64,000 nucleotides of DNA. It comes from Streptococcus iniae (GTDB taxonomy: Bacteria > Bacillota > Bacilli > Lactobacillales > Streptococcaceae). The notes under the pieces are model-generated. The model made no database searches. It saw only the letters and a list, made by a program, of their open reading frames with translations, and was not told the DNA's origin. Location of the stretch: positions 958,001 to 1,022,000 of the forward strand of contig NZ_CP132230.1 of NCBI RefSeq assembly GCF_030732225.1, in the 5' to 3' direction. Below are positions 62,468 through 64,000 of this stretch, piece by piece (the first letter of the stretch is position 1; every line of letters begins with the position of its first letter). The translations under genes and the position numbers were made by a program.

Positions 62468-64000
62468 ATGAGTATTTTAGAAGTAAAACATTTAAGTCAC
62501 GGTTTTGGTGATAGAGCCATTTTTGAGAATGTGTCTTTTAGATTATTAAAGGGCGAACACATTGGCCTTGTTGGTGCTAATGGTGAAGGCAAATCAACCT
62601 TCATGAGTATTGTTACAGGACATTTGCAACCTGATGAAGGTAAAATTGAATGGTCAAAATATGTAACAGCTGGCTATTTGGATCAACATACTATTCTTGA
62701 ACCAGGATTAACAGTTCGTGATGTCTTGAGAACAGCTTTTGATGAGCTTTTTAAAACCGAAGCGAGTATTAATGATATCTATGCAGCTATGGCTGAACCT
62801 GATGCTGATATTGATGCTTTAATGGAAGAGGTTGGAGAACTACAGGATCGCTTGGAAACACGTGATTTTTATACTTTAGATGCAAAAATTGATGAAGTTG
62901 CAAGAGCTCTTGGTGTCATGGACTTTGGGATGGATTCTGACGTTACAGAACTATCTGGTGGTCAGAGAACAAAAATTCTGCTAGCCAAGCTATTGTTAGA
63001 AAAACCCGACATTCTCTTACTTGATGAACCGACAAACTACCTTGACGCGGAGCATATTGATTGGTTAAAACGTTACCTTCAAAACTACGAAAATGCCTTT
63101 GTTTTGATTTCTCACGATATTCCTTTCTTAAATGATGTTATTAATATTGTCTATCATGTTGAAAATCAAGACTTGGTGCGTTATACTGGCGATTATTATC
63201 AATTTAAAGAGGTTTATGAGATGAAGAAATCTCAAATTGAAGCCGCCTATGAACGTCAGCAAAAAGAAATTGCGGACTTAAAAGATTTTGTGAACAGAAA
63301 TAAAGCGCGTGTTGCAACACGTAATATGGCCATGTCTCGTCAGAAAAAATTAGACAAAATGGATATTATTGAGTTACAATCTGAAAAACCAAAACCAAGT
63401 TTTGAATTTAAAGAATCACGAACTCCAAGTCGTTTTATTTTTCAAGCTAGAGATTTGGTCATTGGTTATGACCGCCCCTTGACAAAAGAGGCACTAAATC
63501 TATCTTTTGAACGAAATCAAAAAATTGCTATTACAGGAGCTAATGGTATTGGAAAATCCACCCTCCTTAAAAGTTTATTGGGTTTGATCCACCCTATTTC
63601 TGGGGAAGTTGAGCGAGGGGATTTTATTGATTTAGGCTATTTTGAGCAAGAAGTGGCAGGAGGCAATCGCCAAACGCCTCTAGAAGCTGTTTGGGATGCA
63701 TTTCCGGCCTTAAATCAAGCAGAAGTTCGTGCAGCATTGGCACGTTGTGGCTTAACGTCAAAACACATTGAAAGCCAAATTCAAGTGCTTTCGGGTGGAG
63801 AACAAACTAAAGTACGTTTTTGTTTGTTGATGAATAGAGAAAATAATGTTTTGGTTCTTGACGAGCCGACAAACCACTTGGACGTGGATGCTAAAGATGA
63901 GTTGAAGCGTGCTTTGCAAGCTTACAAAGGTTCTATTTTGATGGTTTGTCATGAACCTGATTTTTATGAAGGCTGGGTAAATGATATTTGGGACTTTAAT
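62468..64000 (+). CDS. ABC-F family ATPase (3' end off window)
   Basis: This ABC-F protein has at least 511 residues (frame open to the window end, probably within a few codons of the stop). It has two ATPase domains: Walker A GANGEGKST, signature LSGGQRTKILLAKLLL, Walker B ILLLDEPTNYLD; then GANGIGKST, LSGGEQTKVRFCLLM and VLVLDEPTNHLD. The linker between them (about 230-300, MKKSQIEAAYERQQKEIADLKDFVNRNKARVATRN) is the P-site interaction motif typical of ribosome-acting ABC-F factors. It looks like the YkpA/YbiT type; housekeeping or antibiotic-protection roles are both possible. AAGGA lies 7 bases before the start. Confidence 0.9.
   Translation, partial: MSILEVKHLSHGFGDRAIFENVSFRLLKGEHIGLVGANGEGKSTFMSIVTGHLQPDEGKIEWSKYVTAGYLDQHTILEPGLTVRDVLRTAFDELFKTEASINDIYAAMAEPDADIDALMEEVGELQDRLETRDFYTLDAKIDEVARALGVMDFGMDSDVTELSGGQRTKILLAKLLLEKPDILLLDEPTNYLDAEHIDWLKRYLQNYENAFVLISHDIPFLNDVINIVYHVENQDLVRYTGDYYQFKEVYEMKKSQIEAAYERQQKEIADLKDFVNRNKARVATRNMAMSRQKKLDKMDIIELQSEKPKPSFEFKESRTPSRFIFQARDLVIGYDRPLTKEALNLSFERNQKIAITGANGIGKSTLLKSLLGLIHPISGEVERGDFIDLGYFEQEVAGGNRQTPLEAVWDAFPALNQAEVRAALARCGLTSKHIESQIQVLSGGEQTKVRFCLLMNRENNVLVLDEPTNHLDVDAKDELKRALQAYKGSILMVCHEPDFYEGWVNDIWDFN

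Noticed and set aside
1..64000. CRISPR arrays, rRNA, tRNA genes, prophage or integrative elements
   Set aside because: No regularly spaced repeats, cloverleaf-like sequences, rRNA signatures, phage structural genes or integrases were seen; only IS3-family elements are present.

Overview
The window is 64 kb of a low-GC Firmicutes chromosome. Gene content and order point to a pyogenic-group Streptococcus, most likely Streptococcus uberis or a close relative such as S. parauberis. The main clues are a CAMP-factor gene beside mntE, a cell-wall subtilase of the C5a-peptidase type ending in LPVTND, the ciaRH and rns/nucleoside operons, split coaB/coaC, and SpxA1 downstream of ribF. This identification is inference. 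I saw no rRNA, tRNA, prophage or CRISPR array. Almost all of the window reads as ordinary streptococcal core genome with three IS3-family insertions.

Layout: 1-2.7 kb holds a YjdM-like zinc-ribbon protein and a polar amino-acid ABC transporter. 3-7 kb holds CAMP factor, then on the minus strand a Mn-efflux CDF protein and a Na+:alanine/glycine symporter preceded by a tandem glycine riboswitch with an intrinsic terminator. 7.2-9.5 kb is pcrA. 9.5-13.5 kb is an envelope-stress (Asp23/Gls24/AmaP) cluster with a long structured leader, split by an IS element. 13.6-15.5 kb holds a GntR+RCK_C regulator, tpx and a TetR repressor. 15.6-20.4 kb is an ABC exporter whose permease is cut by a 1427-bp IS with a clean 3-bp target duplication. 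20.4-26.9 kb holds an orphan HsdS-like protein, an ArAE-type membrane protein, a DUF2130 protein, truB, ribF, spxA1, a UPF0223 protein and an inositol-monophosphatase-family gene.

27-32 kb is the pst-phoU phosphate uptake operon. 32-36.7 kb holds pepN and the CiaRH two-component system with a CiaR-type repeat in its own promoter. 36.8-38.1 kb holds rpsT and coaA (minus). 38.3-46.1 kb is a nucleoside-salvage operon (methyltransferase, pdp, deoC, cdd, rnsBACD-type ABC importer) with a cre-like site over its promoter and overlapping alternative hairpins between the binding-protein and ATPase genes. 46.2-50 kb holds the surface subtilase and a decayed IS remnant. 50-53.8 kb (minus) holds pgmA, an ECF S-component (probably pantothenate), coaC and coaB. 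53.9-58.3 kb holds a lipoyl/octanoyl transferase, fhs and cardiolipin synthase. 58.2-60.6 kb holds the asd RNA, asd and dapA. 60.6-64 kb holds a stand-alone ATP-cone protein, a MocR-type regulator lacking the PLP lysine, and an ABC-F ATPase cut by the window end.

Functional links: CoA supply is shared by the ECF component, coaB/coaC and, elsewhere in the window, coaA. Nucleoside uptake and catabolism form one operon, apparently under carbon-catabolite control. The best candidates for new biology are regulatory RNA structures (the Gls24-operon leader, the rns intercistronic hairpins, the ABC-F attenuator), the lysine-less MocR protein, the orphan half-HsdS and the free-standing ATP-cone. I did not find a clear new multi-gene defence or biosynthetic system.
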